DNA of 64,000 nt from CAIXSC01 sp046349935. Lineage in GTDB: Bacteria > Planctomycetota > Planctomycetia > Pirellulales > Pirellulaceae. Of the stretch, positions 1-9,372 are shown piece by piece. The stretch's first letter is position 1. Every line of letters begins with the position of its first letter. Under the pieces are notes generated by a model, which worked only from the letters and a program-made list of their open reading frames with translations, did not search any database and was not told where the DNA came from. A program made the translations under genes and the position numbers. The stretch covers positions 1,629,956 to 1,693,955 of the forward strand of contig JAXMBK010000003.1 of assembly GCA_046349935.1 (NCBI GenBank), given 5' to 3'.

Positions 1-1754
<1,754 letters not shown>

Positions 1755-1856
1755 TGCCGCTCGCCGAGCGCCGGCGGCCGAACGCGGCGCAGATCGACTT
1801 TTCGCATTCCGCCACACCCGACTCCGCACACCAAGTACACGACAGTAGACAACGCC

Positions 1857-3350
1857 ATGGGCAATCCAACTGGTTTCAAAGACTTCGAACGTAAGACCGT
1901 CCCCTATCGCGAGCCGCTCGTGCGCATCGGCGACTTCGGCGAGATCTTCACCGAGCCCGACGAAAAGCAGCTGCGCACGCAAGGGGCGCGCTGCATGGAC
2001 TGCGGCGTGCCGTTTTGCCAGTCGAACAGCGGCTGCCCCATCGACAACTTGATTCCCGAGTGGAACGACTTGGTGTATCAGGGACGATGGCGCGAAGCGA
2101 TCGACCGACTGCACAAGACCAACAACTTCCCCGAGTTCACGGGGCGCGTGTGTCCCGCGCCGTGCGAAGGCGCCTGCGTGCTCGGCATCACCAACCCGCC
2201 GGTCACGATCAAGAACATCGAGAACTCGATCATCGACCGCGCGTTCGCCGAAGGCTGGGTGAAGGCCCATCCGCCGGAAACGCGGACCGGCAAGAAGGTC
2301 GCCGTGATCGGTTCAGGACCCGCGGGCCTCGCCGCCGCCGCGCAGCTCAACAAAGTCGGCCACTCGGTCACCGTCTATGAACGAGCGGACCGCATCGGCG
2401 GGCTGCTCATGTACGGCATCCCCAACATGAAGCTCGATAAGGGCGTCGTCGAACGCCGCGTCAAGCTGCTGGAGGAAGAAGGGGTCAAGTTCGTCACGAA
2501 CGCCGACGTGGGGAAGACGGTCGACCCGAAGCAGCTGCACGCCGAAAACGACGCCGTGCTGCTGGCGACCGGCGCCACCAAGCCGCGCGACTTGGTGATC
2601 CCCGGCCGCGGCCTGAAGGGGATCTACTTCGCCATGGAATACCTGACGGCGGCCACCAAGAGCCTGCTCGACAGCAACCACGCCGACGGCAAGTACATCA
2701 CGGCGGAAGGCAAGGATGTCATCGTCATCGGCGGCGGCGATACGGGCACCGACTGCATCGGCACGTCGGTCCGGTTCGGCTGCACCAGCATGGTGAACTT
2801 CGAACTGCTGCCGAAGCCGCCCGTGGATCGAGCGCCGGACAATCCGTGGCCGCAGTGGCCGCGCATCTTCCGCGTCGACTACGGTCACGCCGAAGTGGAA
2901 GCGAAGTGGGGCCAGGACCCGCGCGAATACTGCATCCTCACCAAGGAATTCATCGGCGACGAACACGGCAACGTCCGCGGCCTTACGACCGTGAACGTCG
3001 AATGGCAGAAGGTCGACGGGCAGTTCAAACTGGTGGAGATTCCGGGTTCGGAAAAGAACTGGAAGTGCGACCTCGTGCTGCTCGCCATGGGCTTCCTCGG
3101 CCCCGAGCACTACGCGTCCGAACTGCTGGGACTCGAGCTCGATCCCCGCTCGAACTACAAGGCCCAGCACGGCAAGTATGCGACGAGCACGCCCAAGGTG
3201 TTCGCCGCCGGCGACTGCCGTCGCGGTCAGTCGCTGGTGGTGTGGGCCATCAATGAAGGCCGCGGGGCCGCTCGCGCGATCGACGAGTTCCTGATGGGCG
3301 CCAGCTCGCTCCCCGCACCCGACGTGACTCAAGGCGCACTGATGGTGTAA
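1857..3350 (+). CDS. gltD: Glutamate synthase small subunit
   Basis: FAD- and NADPH-binding beta subunit that feeds electrons to GltB. The 497 residues match the usual family length. The N-terminus carries two cysteine clusters for 4Fe-4S centres (CMDCGVPFCQ...GCP, then CPAPCEGACV). An FAD-binding GSGPAGLAAAAQL follows near residue 150, and a second dinucleotide motif GGGDTGTD near 295. The C-terminus has the conserved AAGDCRRGQSLVVWAI. The ATG at 1857 gives the standard MGNPTGF start of this family. The stop codon overlaps the next start by one base (TAATG), so the downstream exporter is probably translationally coupled. Confidence 0.97.
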   Translation: MGNPTGFKDFERKTVPYREPLVRIGDFGEIFTEPDEKQLRTQGARCMDCGVPFCQSNSGCPIDNLIPEWNDLVYQGRWREAIDRLHKTNNFPEFTGRVCPAPCEGACVLGITNPPVTIKNIENSIIDRAFAEGWVKAHPPETRTGKKVAVIGSGPAGLAAAAQLNKVGHSVTVYERADRIGGLLMYGIPNMKLDKGVVERRVKLLEEEGVKFVTNADVGKTVDPKQLHAENDAVLLATGATKPRDLVIPGRGLKGIYFAMEYLTAATKSLLDSNHADGKYITAEGKDVIVIGGGDTGTDCIGTSVRFGCTSMVNFELLPKPPVDRAPDNPWPQWPRIFRVDYGHAEVEAKWGQDPREYCILTKEFIGDEHGNVRGLTTVNVEWQKVDGQFKLVEIPGSEKNWKCDLVLLAMGFLGPEHYASELLGLELDPRSNYKAQHGKYATSTPKVFAAGDCRRGQSLVVWAINEGRGAARAIDEFLMGASSLPAPDVTQGALMV

Positions 3351-4627
3351 TGAACGACTCGAGCCAGGATGAGCACGCGAGGATCGAAGAACCGCATGAT
3401 CCGGTCGGGGCGCTGCGCGAACCCGAGTTTCGGCGGTACTTGCTGGGCAACTTCCTCGCGCTCATCGGTTCGCAGATGCAGACGGTCGCCGTCGGCTGGG
3501 AGCTCTACGAGCGAACCGGGCAGGCGGTCGACCTGGGCCTCGTCGGTCTCGTGCAAGTCATCCCGGTCATCTTGTTCGCCATTCCGGCGGGACAAGTCAT
3601 CGATCGCGTCGACCGTCGGCACGTCATCCTGGGATCGCTGCTGCTGTTGTCGATCTGCTCGCTGACGTTGGCCCTGATGTCGTGGAACGTCGCCGGGCGC
3701 ACGGGCATTTTGGCATGCCTGTTCGTCAATGGTTTGGCCCGCACATTCTTGCAGCCGGCCAAAGCGTCGCTCGTTCCGCAGTTGGTGCCGCGGCTGCGCT
3801 TTCCCAATGCGGTGACCTGGACGACGTCGTCGTTCCAGTTGGCGACGATCGTCGGCCCCGGCGTGGGCGGGTTCGTCATCGGCTGGTGCAAATTGGCCTG
3901 GGTCGTTTATCTGCTCGACGCCGGCGTGACGTTGTTCTTCTTCGCGCTGGTGCTGAGCATCGCGCCGCGGCCTTCGGCTGCGGCGCGCGAACCGGTGACG
4001 TGGCGAACGCTGCTGGGGGGCGTCGAGTTCGTCTGGCGAACGAAGTTGGTGCTGGGCGCTCTCACGCTCGACATGTTCGCGGTCCTGTTCGGCGGCGCGA
4101 CGGCGCTGTTGCCGATCTTCGCCAAGGACATCTTGCTGGCGGGACCGGAGGGGTTGGGCTACTTGCGCGCCGCGCCGGGGATCGGGGCGCTGTTGGTGAG
4201 CATCTCGATGGCCTTCCTGCCGCCGCTGCGCCGCGCCGGCTGGACGCTGCTGATCGCCGTCGCCGGCTTCGGCGCCGCCACGATCGTCTTCGGGCTCACG
4301 CGCAGCTTTCCCGTGGCGCTCGTCATGCTGTTCATCACCGGCGCGCTGGACATGGTGAGCGTCATTATTCGGCATACGCTGGTGCAGACGCGTACGCCCG
4401 ACGAGATGCGAGGAAGGGTGTCGGCGGTGAACAGCCTGTTCATCGGCATCTCGAACGAACTGGGCGAAGTCGAATCGGGATTCGCGGCCCATTGGCTGCG
4501 GCGCGAGTCGGACCCGGCGTTCGGCCCCATGGCCGCCGTCGTCAGCGGCGGCGTCGGCACGATCCTCGTCGTCCTCGTCACGGCGCTGGCCGTGCCCTCG
4601 ATCCGCAAGTACGACCGGCTGCGCTAA
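3350..4627 (+). CDS. MFS transporter, EntS/MFS_3-like
   Basis: Integral inner-membrane protein of 425 residues with about 12 hydrophobic segments. An N-terminal cytoplasmic stretch of about 25 residues precedes the first helix (LLGNFLALIGSQMQTVAVGW), which matches the MFS_3 / enterobactin-exporter-like family. The family loop motif between helices 2 and 3 is seen as PAGQVIDRVDRR. The substrate cannot be told from sequence. The start ATG shares one base with the gltD stop, so it is cotranscribed and probably coupled with gltD, although no metabolic link is obvious. It is followed by short palindromes rather than another gene on this strand. Confidence 0.9.
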   Translation: MNDSSQDEHARIEEPHDPVGALREPEFRRYLLGNFLALIGSQMQTVAVGWELYERTGQAVDLGLVGLVQVIPVILFAIPAGQVIDRVDRRHVILGSLLLLSICSLTLALMSWNVAGRTGILACLFVNGLARTFLQPAKASLVPQLVPRLRFPNAVTWTTSSFQLATIVGPGVGGFVIGWCKLAWVVYLLDAGVTLFFFALVLSIAPRPSAAAREPVTWRTLLGGVEFVWRTKLVLGALTLDMFAVLFGGATALLPIFAKDILLAGPEGLGYLRAAPGIGALLVSISMAFLPPLRRAGWTLLIAVAGFGAATIVFGLTRSFPVALVMLFITGALDMVSVIIRHTLVQTRTPDEMRGRVSAVNSLFIGISNELGEVESGFAAHWLRRESDPAFGPMAAVVSGGVGTILVVLVTALAVPSIRKYDRLR

Positions 4628-4630
4628 GTA

Positions 4631-4718
4631 GTGGACCGCTCCGCGGTCCATTGCCGGGATTCTTTCGTGGGACCGTGGAGCGGTCCACGACTAGGGCGTT
4701 GGATCGCGGAGCGATCCA
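4631..4718. repeat. Three GTGGACCGC-type palindromes at a convergent gene end
   Basis: Three hairpin units lie between and into two convergent genes. TGGACCGC/GCGGTCCA is at 4632-4650 with loop TCC, a GGACCG...CGGTCC variant is at about 4670-4688, and TGGATCGC/GCGATCCA is at 4700-4718 with loop GGA. The third lies inside the last codons of the MMPL gene. The same element recurs at 50959-50979. It may act as a bidirectional terminator or be a REP-like dispersed repeat; no clear T-run follows. Confidence 0.75.
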
Positions 4719-7060
4719 CGACGTTCGCCCAACGCCAAGAACGCGGGGACGAGGATCGTGCGCACCAGGAAGGTGTCGAGCAGAATGCCGAGCGACAGGG
4801 CGAAGCCTAGCTCCACCATCGCGCGCAGCGAACTGCCGATCATGGAGACGAACGAGCCGGCCATGATCAGGCCGCAACTGGTGATGATCCCGCCCGTGTG
4901 ATAGATGGCCGACTCCAGACCCGCGCGCCAGCCCAATCGCGCACGCTCTTCGAAGACGCGCGTCGCCAAGTAAATGTTGTAGTCCTCGCCCACCGCGACC
5001 AGGATCACGAAGAGGAACGTGGGGACCTTCCAATCGAGCCCCGCGAAGGTCTCGCCCCACCACCGCTCGAACACCCACTGCGACGCGCCGATCGTCACCA
5101 AATAACTGAACACGACCGTCAAGATCAGGTACGCGCACACCACCGGCCGACGCAATACGAACACCAAGATCACGAACACGGCGCTCGTCACAAGCCACTG
5201 GATGCGGCGGTGGTCGGACCGAGTGACGTTGCGGAGGTCGCGGATGCTGGCGGTCGTCCCGGCCACCAGGAACGTCGAAGATTGCCAAAATGAATCCGGC
5301 TGAGCAGCCGCGTCCGCCAAATACCGCTCGGCCTCCTCCAGCGTCGCGATCGCAGCCGGCGAGAAGGGGTCGTTCTTCAGGACCAGTTCGAACCGAGTCA
5401 CCTCGTGGGCGTGCTCGGCTCCCTGCGCGACGAAGATGCGTTTGCTGAGCTGGTGGTTTTGCAGGAACAGCTTTTGGCGGCCGGCGGCCGACAGCAACGA
5501 CAGTCGTCGCGGCGCGTCTCCTAGCGGTTCCGCCAGACTCCGCACCGTCTCGACGCCCGGCAGCTTTCGCAACCGCGTCGTAAGCTCGGTGATCTCCGCG
5601 AGCGCCGCGGATGCCGCCGCTTTATCGGGACTGCCGAAACCGGCGTCGGCGCGTTGAGCCAGTACGATGATGGGGCCGCCCTCCCCCAGCGGAAAGTGCT
5701 GCTGCAACACGGCGCTCCCCCGTCGACTCGGCCGCTCCGGCGCCAGCTCATTCAGCAAGTCATAGGTCACTCGATCCCCCGCCCAAACGCCGTACAACGC
5801 CGGCGGCGCCAGCACCGCGAGGCACAGCGACAATACGAGGATCGGCCGCGACACGACGAAGCGGGCGATTCGCGGCCAGACCCAGCCGCCGACTCGCGAT
5901 GCGCTCGCCCCCTCCCCCTCGCCGCTCGGCTTCGGCGGTCGGAGCGGCCAGAAGACAGCGCGGCCGAAGGCGACCAGCAAGGCTGGCGCGAGCGTCAGGC
6001 AAGCCAACAGCGTGACGATCAGGCAGAGCCCGATCGCCGGCCCGCTGTTGCGAAACTTGCCAAAGTCGGCGAAGAACATCACCGCCAGCCCCAGGACGGT
6101 CGTCCAAGCGCTCCCCATCAGGGCGTCCCCCACTCCCGCCAGCGCGTCGGCGACCGCTTGCGCCCGCTCCTTCCCCGCCGTCAACTCTTCGCGATAGCGG
6201 GCGATGAGGAACAAGCAGAAGTCGGTGCCCGAGCCGTAGAGGATGACGACGATGAAGATCCGCGTCGTCTTGAAGACCTTGAAGTTCCACCACTCGAAGC
6301 CAGGAACGTCTCCCAATTGCGTCAGCAGCGCCAGCAGGTTCGTCGCGATCGACAGCGAGACGACGATGGCGATCAGCGGGACGGTGATCAACAGCGGAGC
6401 GCGGTAGACGACCAGCAGGATGCTCAGCACCAAGACGATCGTCAGCAACTCGGTGCTCTGGATGCTCTCCGCCGCCGCGCGCAGCATGTCCCCGCCGACG
6501 GCCGCGGAGCCAGAGACTTCGATCGTCAACCCGGCCAACGACTCCCGAAGGGCCGGATCTTGCGCCGTCTCCTCGCGGAACTGCGTCAGTTCCGACTCGA
6601 CCAGCCCCAGCACGCGGATGTTGTCGGTCGCCGCAAACTCGTTGGTCAGCTGAAGGATGACCAACTGCGCGTGTTTGTCGGCGCTGCGCAGTTTGGCGCC
6701 GACCACTTCCGTCTCGCGCGTCCAGACGTCGGACAGGGGCCAGGCGGAGTCGGTCAACTTGTCTTGGAACCGTCGGCCCAGGGCCTTCAGCAGCGTGAAG
6801 TCGCGTTGGTCCAGCGGTCGGTCGGTGCGAGCGACGACGATCGCCATCTGGCTGCGGTCGCGATTCTCGGGGAAAGCCGCTTCCAGCAGCCGTTGGCCTT
6901 GCGCGCTGGGAGTGGACGCGGGGAGGTACGCGACGTCGCCATCCAGCGTCACGTCGTCCCAGCGCGGTGCGAGGAGGCGACAGACCAAGGCCAGTGCGAG
7001 CCAAGCGGCAAGGACCTTCCAGGGGTGGCGAGCGACGAGCGGGCCGAGGCGCGCGAACAT
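4691..7060 (-). CDS. MMPL-family RND transporter
   Basis: Inner-membrane RND-superfamily protein of 789 residues with the duplicated MMPL layout. Each half has one leading helix, a large periplasmic loop, and five clustered helices. The paired Asp-Tyr-type signatures of MMPL proteins are visible in each half: GSGTDFCLFLIARYREE in the first and AVGEDYNIYLATRVFEER in the second. MMPL/HpnN-type proteins move lipids or hydrophobic molecules; the substrate here is unknown. The ATG at 7060 begins a typical MFARLGPLVARHPWKVLAAW. The last eight or so residues (GSLRDPTP) are encoded by a palindromic repeat, so the natural C-terminus was probably altered by repeat insertion. Confidence 0.92.
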   Translation of the reverse strand: MFARLGPLVARHPWKVLAAWLALALVCRLLAPRWDDVTLDGDVAYLPASTPSAQGQRLLEAAFPENRDRSQMAIVVARTDRPLDQRDFTLLKALGRRFQDKLTDSAWPLSDVWTRETEVVGAKLRSADKHAQLVILQLTNEFAATDNIRVLGLVESELTQFREETAQDPALRESLAGLTIEVSGSAAVGGDMLRAAAESIQSTELLTIVLVLSILLVVYRAPLLITVPLIAIVVSLSIATNLLALLTQLGDVPGFEWWNFKVFKTTRIFIVVILYGSGTDFCLFLIARYREELTAGKERAQAVADALAGVGDALMGSAWTTVLGLAVMFFADFGKFRNSGPAIGLCLIVTLLACLTLAPALLVAFGRAVFWPLRPPKPSGEGEGASASRVGGWVWPRIARFVVSRPILVLSLCLAVLAPPALYGVWAGDRVTYDLLNELAPERPSRRGSAVLQQHFPLGEGGPIIVLAQRADAGFGSPDKAAASAALAEITELTTRLRKLPGVETVRSLAEPLGDAPRRLSLLSAAGRQKLFLQNHQLSKRIFVAQGAEHAHEVTRFELVLKNDPFSPAAIATLEEAERYLADAAAQPDSFWQSSTFLVAGTTASIRDLRNVTRSDHRRIQWLVTSAVFVILVFVLRRPVVCAYLILTVVFSYLVTIGASQWVFERWWGETFAGLDWKVPTFLFVILVAVGEDYNIYLATRVFEERARLGWRAGLESAIYHTGGIITSCGLIMAGSFVSMIGSSLRAMVELGFALSLGILLDTFLVRTILVPAFLALGERRGSLRDPTP

Positions 7061-7287
7061 GACGGTCCTGTGAGGTTAAAGGACAAGTGCGTACAAATCG
7101 CCGCCGACTGGGTGGGATTGTAGCGTTCTTGGCAACACAGCGCTGCCGTAAATCAACACGTGTTGTCCACACATGTTGCCTTTCGACGACAGCGCGCCCC
7201 CGTGCACGGCATAATCCGCACAGTCGCGCGCACTTAAACACAGTGCGCAACTGCGCTTAAGCGATACACCCCAAATCTTCCAGACAA
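7061..7287. other. Intergenic region between divergent genes, with tandem palindromes
   Basis: No gene is supported here. The notable content is a perfect 12-bp palindrome CAACACGTGTTG at 7154-7165 and a second copy with 10 of 12 matches (CCACACATGTTG) at 7167-7178, plus smaller inverted repeats around 7215-7265 (CTTAA...TTAAG). It separates the MMPL gene on the minus strand from the sigma-54-type promoter on the plus strand. Confidence 0.6.
7154..7178 (+). promoter_or_regulatory. Tandem palindromic sites, possible enhancer-binding-protein sites
   Basis: CAACACGTGTTG at 7154-7165 is a perfect palindrome. CCACACATGTTG at 7167-7178 matches it at 10 of 12 positions, offset by 13 bases. They sit about 110-135 bases upstream of the -24 element at 7288. 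That is the usual place for upstream activating sites bound by sigma-54 activators, which often bind as paired dimers. The activator is not identified. Confidence 0.5.
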
Positions 7288-7304
7288 TTGGCACGGGGCT
7301 TGCT
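7288..7304 (+). promoter_or_regulatory. Sigma-54 (RpoN) -24/-12 promoter
   Basis: TTGGCACGGGGCTTGCT matches the sigma-54 consensus (YTGGCACG-R-N3-TTGCW) at every defined position, with GG at 7290-7291 and GC at 7302-7303 at the required spacing. Transcription would start near 7315, giving a leader of about 140 bases that contains the hairpin at 7363-7415 before the ATG at 7457. Confidence 0.8.
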
Positions 7305-7362
7305 TACTAGAAGAACCGTTCACCCGAACGACGGCTCGATGACGAGTCGAGCCGCCCCCTCG

Positions 7363-7415
7363 AGGCGGTTGCGTGCTGGAGTCCAAGTCCCCCCGGACTC
7401 GCCACGCAACCGCCT
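7363..7415 (+). promoter_or_regulatory. Leader hairpin upstream of tandem gene A
   Basis: A 13-bp perfect outer stem (AGGCGGTTGCGTG at 7363-7375 with its complement at 7403-7415) encloses a second 6-bp stem (GGAGTC/C with GGACTC, 7379-7400) and a loop AAGTCCCCCC. It ends about 40 bases before the start codon of the first tandem gene. A second hairpin at the same distance before the second gene has the same loop core (AAGTCCCC). Confidence 0.7.
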
Positions 7416-7456
7416 GTCCCCTCCCTGCGACACACCGAACCCGAAGAACGACCGCC

Positions 7457-8278
7457 ATGAACACGCACGACACCGCCGAACTCGCCGCTCACCTGGCCCT
7501 CTACAGCTCGCAGCTGGTTCGCCAACCGACGCTCGTCACCGATGTCGCGTTGGCCGAATACTGGGAAGCGTCGCGCGAACAACAATCGTCATGGTGGCGA
7601 GCCGTCTCGCTGTGGCACTCGCAGCTGACCAGCCTCGAACAAGCGGCCGAGACCTTCCCCCAGGTCCGGCCGGTCGTCGAAGAGATGTTGGTCAGCGAAC
7701 TGTTGACGCGCGTTTGGAGCGCCATCGCCGATGTGCACGATCATGCCTTCGGCGCCCAGGCGTACCAGCCCATCGCACGCAACATCCTCATCGCACACGT
7801 CGACCTGCGAAATCGCATCTGGGCCCTGCTCACCGCTGACCTCGCCCTCCCAGCCGAGGTGGTCGAGCAGATGGTCAAGATGCGGAAGCGGGTTGAACGC
7901 TGGACCGACCTGCTGCTCGCACACTTGCCGCACCCCGACGTGGTGGCGACGTGGGCGATCGACGCCGGTCGGATGTCGGACTTCCGAGACGACTTGGTCG
8001 ACGAGCGTCAGGCCCTCCCCGGCTCGACGTCCGCCGACCTCATGATCGGCTCGTTGCTCGCGTCGCTCGGCGACGTCGTGCAGGAAGGGGCCGCCGAGTT
8101 GGCAGGATCGGAACTCACGATCCGCATCTCGGCCGCCCTATCTTCCGCTCTCGATCCCCTACGAGACATGGAAGACGACCTGCGCGACTTGGCCGTCGCT
8201 CGCCGCATCGACCATCAAGCAGATCAGTGCGAGCAGCTCCTGTCGGACCTGCTCTCGCTCGACAGTCTGGTCGGCTAA
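7457..8278 (+). CDS. Tandem paralog A, unknown function
   Basis: Predicted soluble, mostly helical protein of 273 residues with no signal peptide or membrane segment; I do not recognise the family. The ATG at 7457 (MNTHDTAELAAHLAL) aligns exactly with the start of the next gene, so longer in-frame starts such as GTG 7373 inside the hairpin are rejected. It shares with its neighbour AELAAHLAL near the N-terminus and, from residue 149 in both, the pattern WTDLLLAH-x3-P-x-V-x3-W-x5-RM-x2-FR-x-DL-x2-ER. It is the first gene behind the sigma-54-type promoter, so expression is probably tied to an unidentified RpoN activator. Confidence 0.85.
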   Translation: MNTHDTAELAAHLALYSSQLVRQPTLVTDVALAEYWEASREQQSSWWRAVSLWHSQLTSLEQAAETFPQVRPVVEEMLVSELLTRVWSAIADVHDHAFGAQAYQPIARNILIAHVDLRNRIWALLTADLALPAEVVEQMVKMRKRVERWTDLLLAHLPHPDVVATWAIDAGRMSDFRDDLVDERQALPGSTSADLMIGSLLASLGDVVQEGAAELAGSELTIRISAALSSALDPLRDMEDDLRDLAVARRIDHQADQCEQLLSDLLSLDSLVG

Positions 8279-8307
8279 GCGCGAAGTCCAGCGCATCGGC
8301 AGCCGGT

Positions 8308-8355
8308 CGCTGCGTGCGGAGAACCTAAGTCCCCTCGGGTTTTCCGCACGCAGCG
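8308..8355 (+). promoter_or_regulatory. Intergenic hairpin upstream of tandem gene B
   Basis: CGCTGCGTGCGGA (8308-8320) pairs perfectly with TCCGCACGCAGCG (8343-8355). The stem continues through GAACC/GGTTT to about 18 pairs, with loop TAAGTCCCCTCG. It lies between the two paralogous genes, 40 bases before the second ATG. The stem sequence differs from the first hairpin but the loop core AAGTCCCC is the same, so the loop rather than the stem looks conserved. Confidence 0.75.
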
Positions 8356-8395
8356 GCTCGCCAGCCCAACACTCATTCCAATCGAGGCCTGAACC

Positions 8396-9178
8396 ATGCA
8401 CGCTCGCGACTTGGCGGAGCTCGCCGCTCACCTGGCCCTGGCCAACGATTCGCTCCAACGCCTCCCGAACCTGCTGACCGACGAACAAGTCCAGCAGCTC
8501 GAACAGGCTCATCTGGAGCGTCAAGCGGCATGGCTGCGAGCGGCGACCGATTGGCGCGACGACCACCTGCAAGGCGCGTCGCGACTCGACTCCTGCCGTC
8601 GACTCCAGAAGCTGGTCGACGAGATGACGCTCGCCGAAGTCCTGCAGCGAGTGCTCGGCGCGCTTGCGGATTGTCACGTCGAGCAGGGTGGATCGACCAC
8701 GCTGGTCGCGGCGCTGGTTCGCTGCCGCGAGCGGCACGCGGTGGCGCGAGAACGCGTGTGGACGATCATCAAACTGCACGGACGTCTTCCCGGCGACGTC
8801 CTCTGCGGACTCGAAGTGCTCGAACGGAGCGCGGCGAGCTGGACCGACTTGCTGCTGGCTCACTTCAATCGCCCGCACGTCGCGATCGACTGGAGTTTCC
8901 ATTCGCCGCGGATGATCGAGTTTCGTTCGGACCTCGCGCACGAACGCGGGCTGCTCGCCGATCGCCTCCGCGAAGACCTCTTGTTGGAATCATTCCGCGC
9001 CTCGGTCCGCGACGCGGCCGGTCGAGTGGCCGCGAACCCGGGGCTCAACCGCCAGATCGCCGACCTCGTCGCCCAAGCCTTCGCTCTCCCCAGCGACCGC
9101 AGCGCCATCGACGCCCCCGCCGCTCCGCCCCCGCGCTGGTCCCAAGTCGACATCTGGGACCGCCTCGCCGCCTCGTAA
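8396..9178 (+). CDS. Tandem paralog B, unknown function
   Basis: Protein of 260 residues, clearly homologous to the gene just upstream: same N-terminal AELAAHLAL, the VDEM/VEEM helix near residue 76, and WTDLLLAH at residue 149 with the following W, RM, FR, DL and ER positions kept. No known domain, signal peptide or transmembrane helix is recognised. The two genes probably arose by tandem duplication together with their hairpin leader, and then diverged. It is likely cotranscribed from the sigma-54 promoter with possible extra control at the hairpin. The ATG at 8396 follows a GAGG-like ribosome site. Confidence 0.85.
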   Translation: MHARDLAELAAHLALANDSLQRLPNLLTDEQVQQLEQAHLERQAAWLRAATDWRDDHLQGASRLDSCRRLQKLVDEMTLAEVLQRVLGALADCHVEQGGSTTLVAALVRCRERHAVARERVWTIIKLHGRLPGDVLCGLEVLERSAASWTDLLLAHFNRPHVAIDWSFHSPRMIEFRSDLAHERGLLADRLREDLLLESFRASVRDAAGRVAANPGLNRQIADLVAQAFALPSDRSAIDAPAAPPPRWSQVDIWDRLAAS

Positions 9179-9194
9179 ACCGCTGCACGTTCAC

Positions 9195-9220
9195 GCCGTA
9201 GGACAGGCTTCCAGCCTGTC
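9195..9220 (+). repeat. ACAGGCT-TCC-AGCCTGT repeat, copy 1
   Basis: Copy of the dispersed 3'-end repeat: a GCCGTAG lead-in, then GACAGGCTTCCAGCCTGTC, which folds as a stem with a 3-base loop. It lies 17 bases after the stop codon of paralog B, with the CGTAG side toward the gene. Confidence 0.85.
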
Positions 9221-9278
9221 TAGCTCATTTCGCTGGCGCATGTACGGACTACTGCGCGGCGTCACGGGATGGATGATC

Positions 9279-9323
9279 GTTGGGGATGCGTCGGTTGGGG
9301 ATGCGTCGGTTGGGGATTCGTCA
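9279..9323 (+). repeat. 15-bp tandem repeat, three copies
   Basis: GTTGGGGATGCGTCG occurs at 9279-9293 and 9294-9308 exactly, and at 9309-9323 with two changes. It runs straight into the palindromic repeat at 9321. Together they fill the gap between two convergent genes. Confidence 0.9.
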
Positions 9324-9372
9324 CAGGCTGGAAGCCTGTGCTACGGCTGTGCTACGGCTGTGCTACGGCGGC
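9321..9372 (-). repeat. ACAGGCT-type repeat, copy 2, with duplicated tail
   Basis: TCACAGGCTGGAAGCCTG begins the copy and is followed by GTGCTACGGCT repeated three times. On the minus strand this reads as repeated CCGTAGCACAG and forms the end of the ribD gene, including its TAG stop at 9341-9343. Confidence 0.85.

Noticed and set aside
3329..4651. Long minus-strand frame opposite the MFS gene (about 440 codons)
   Set aside because: Arg/Gln/Asp-rich with no domain; it is the mirror of the well-supported MFS transporter in GC-rich DNA.
5654..7123. Long plus-strand frame opposite the MMPL gene
   Set aside because: Low-complexity Arg/Gln-rich product and a clear MMPL protein on the other strand.
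7163..7171. DnaA-box-like TTGTCCACA
   Set aside because: One site only with a mismatch to consensus; it is better explained by the tandem palindromes upstream of the sigma-54 promoter.
9279..9323. CRISPR-like short array
   Set aside because: Head-to-tail units without spacers; the same holds for 11317, 14347 and 36953.
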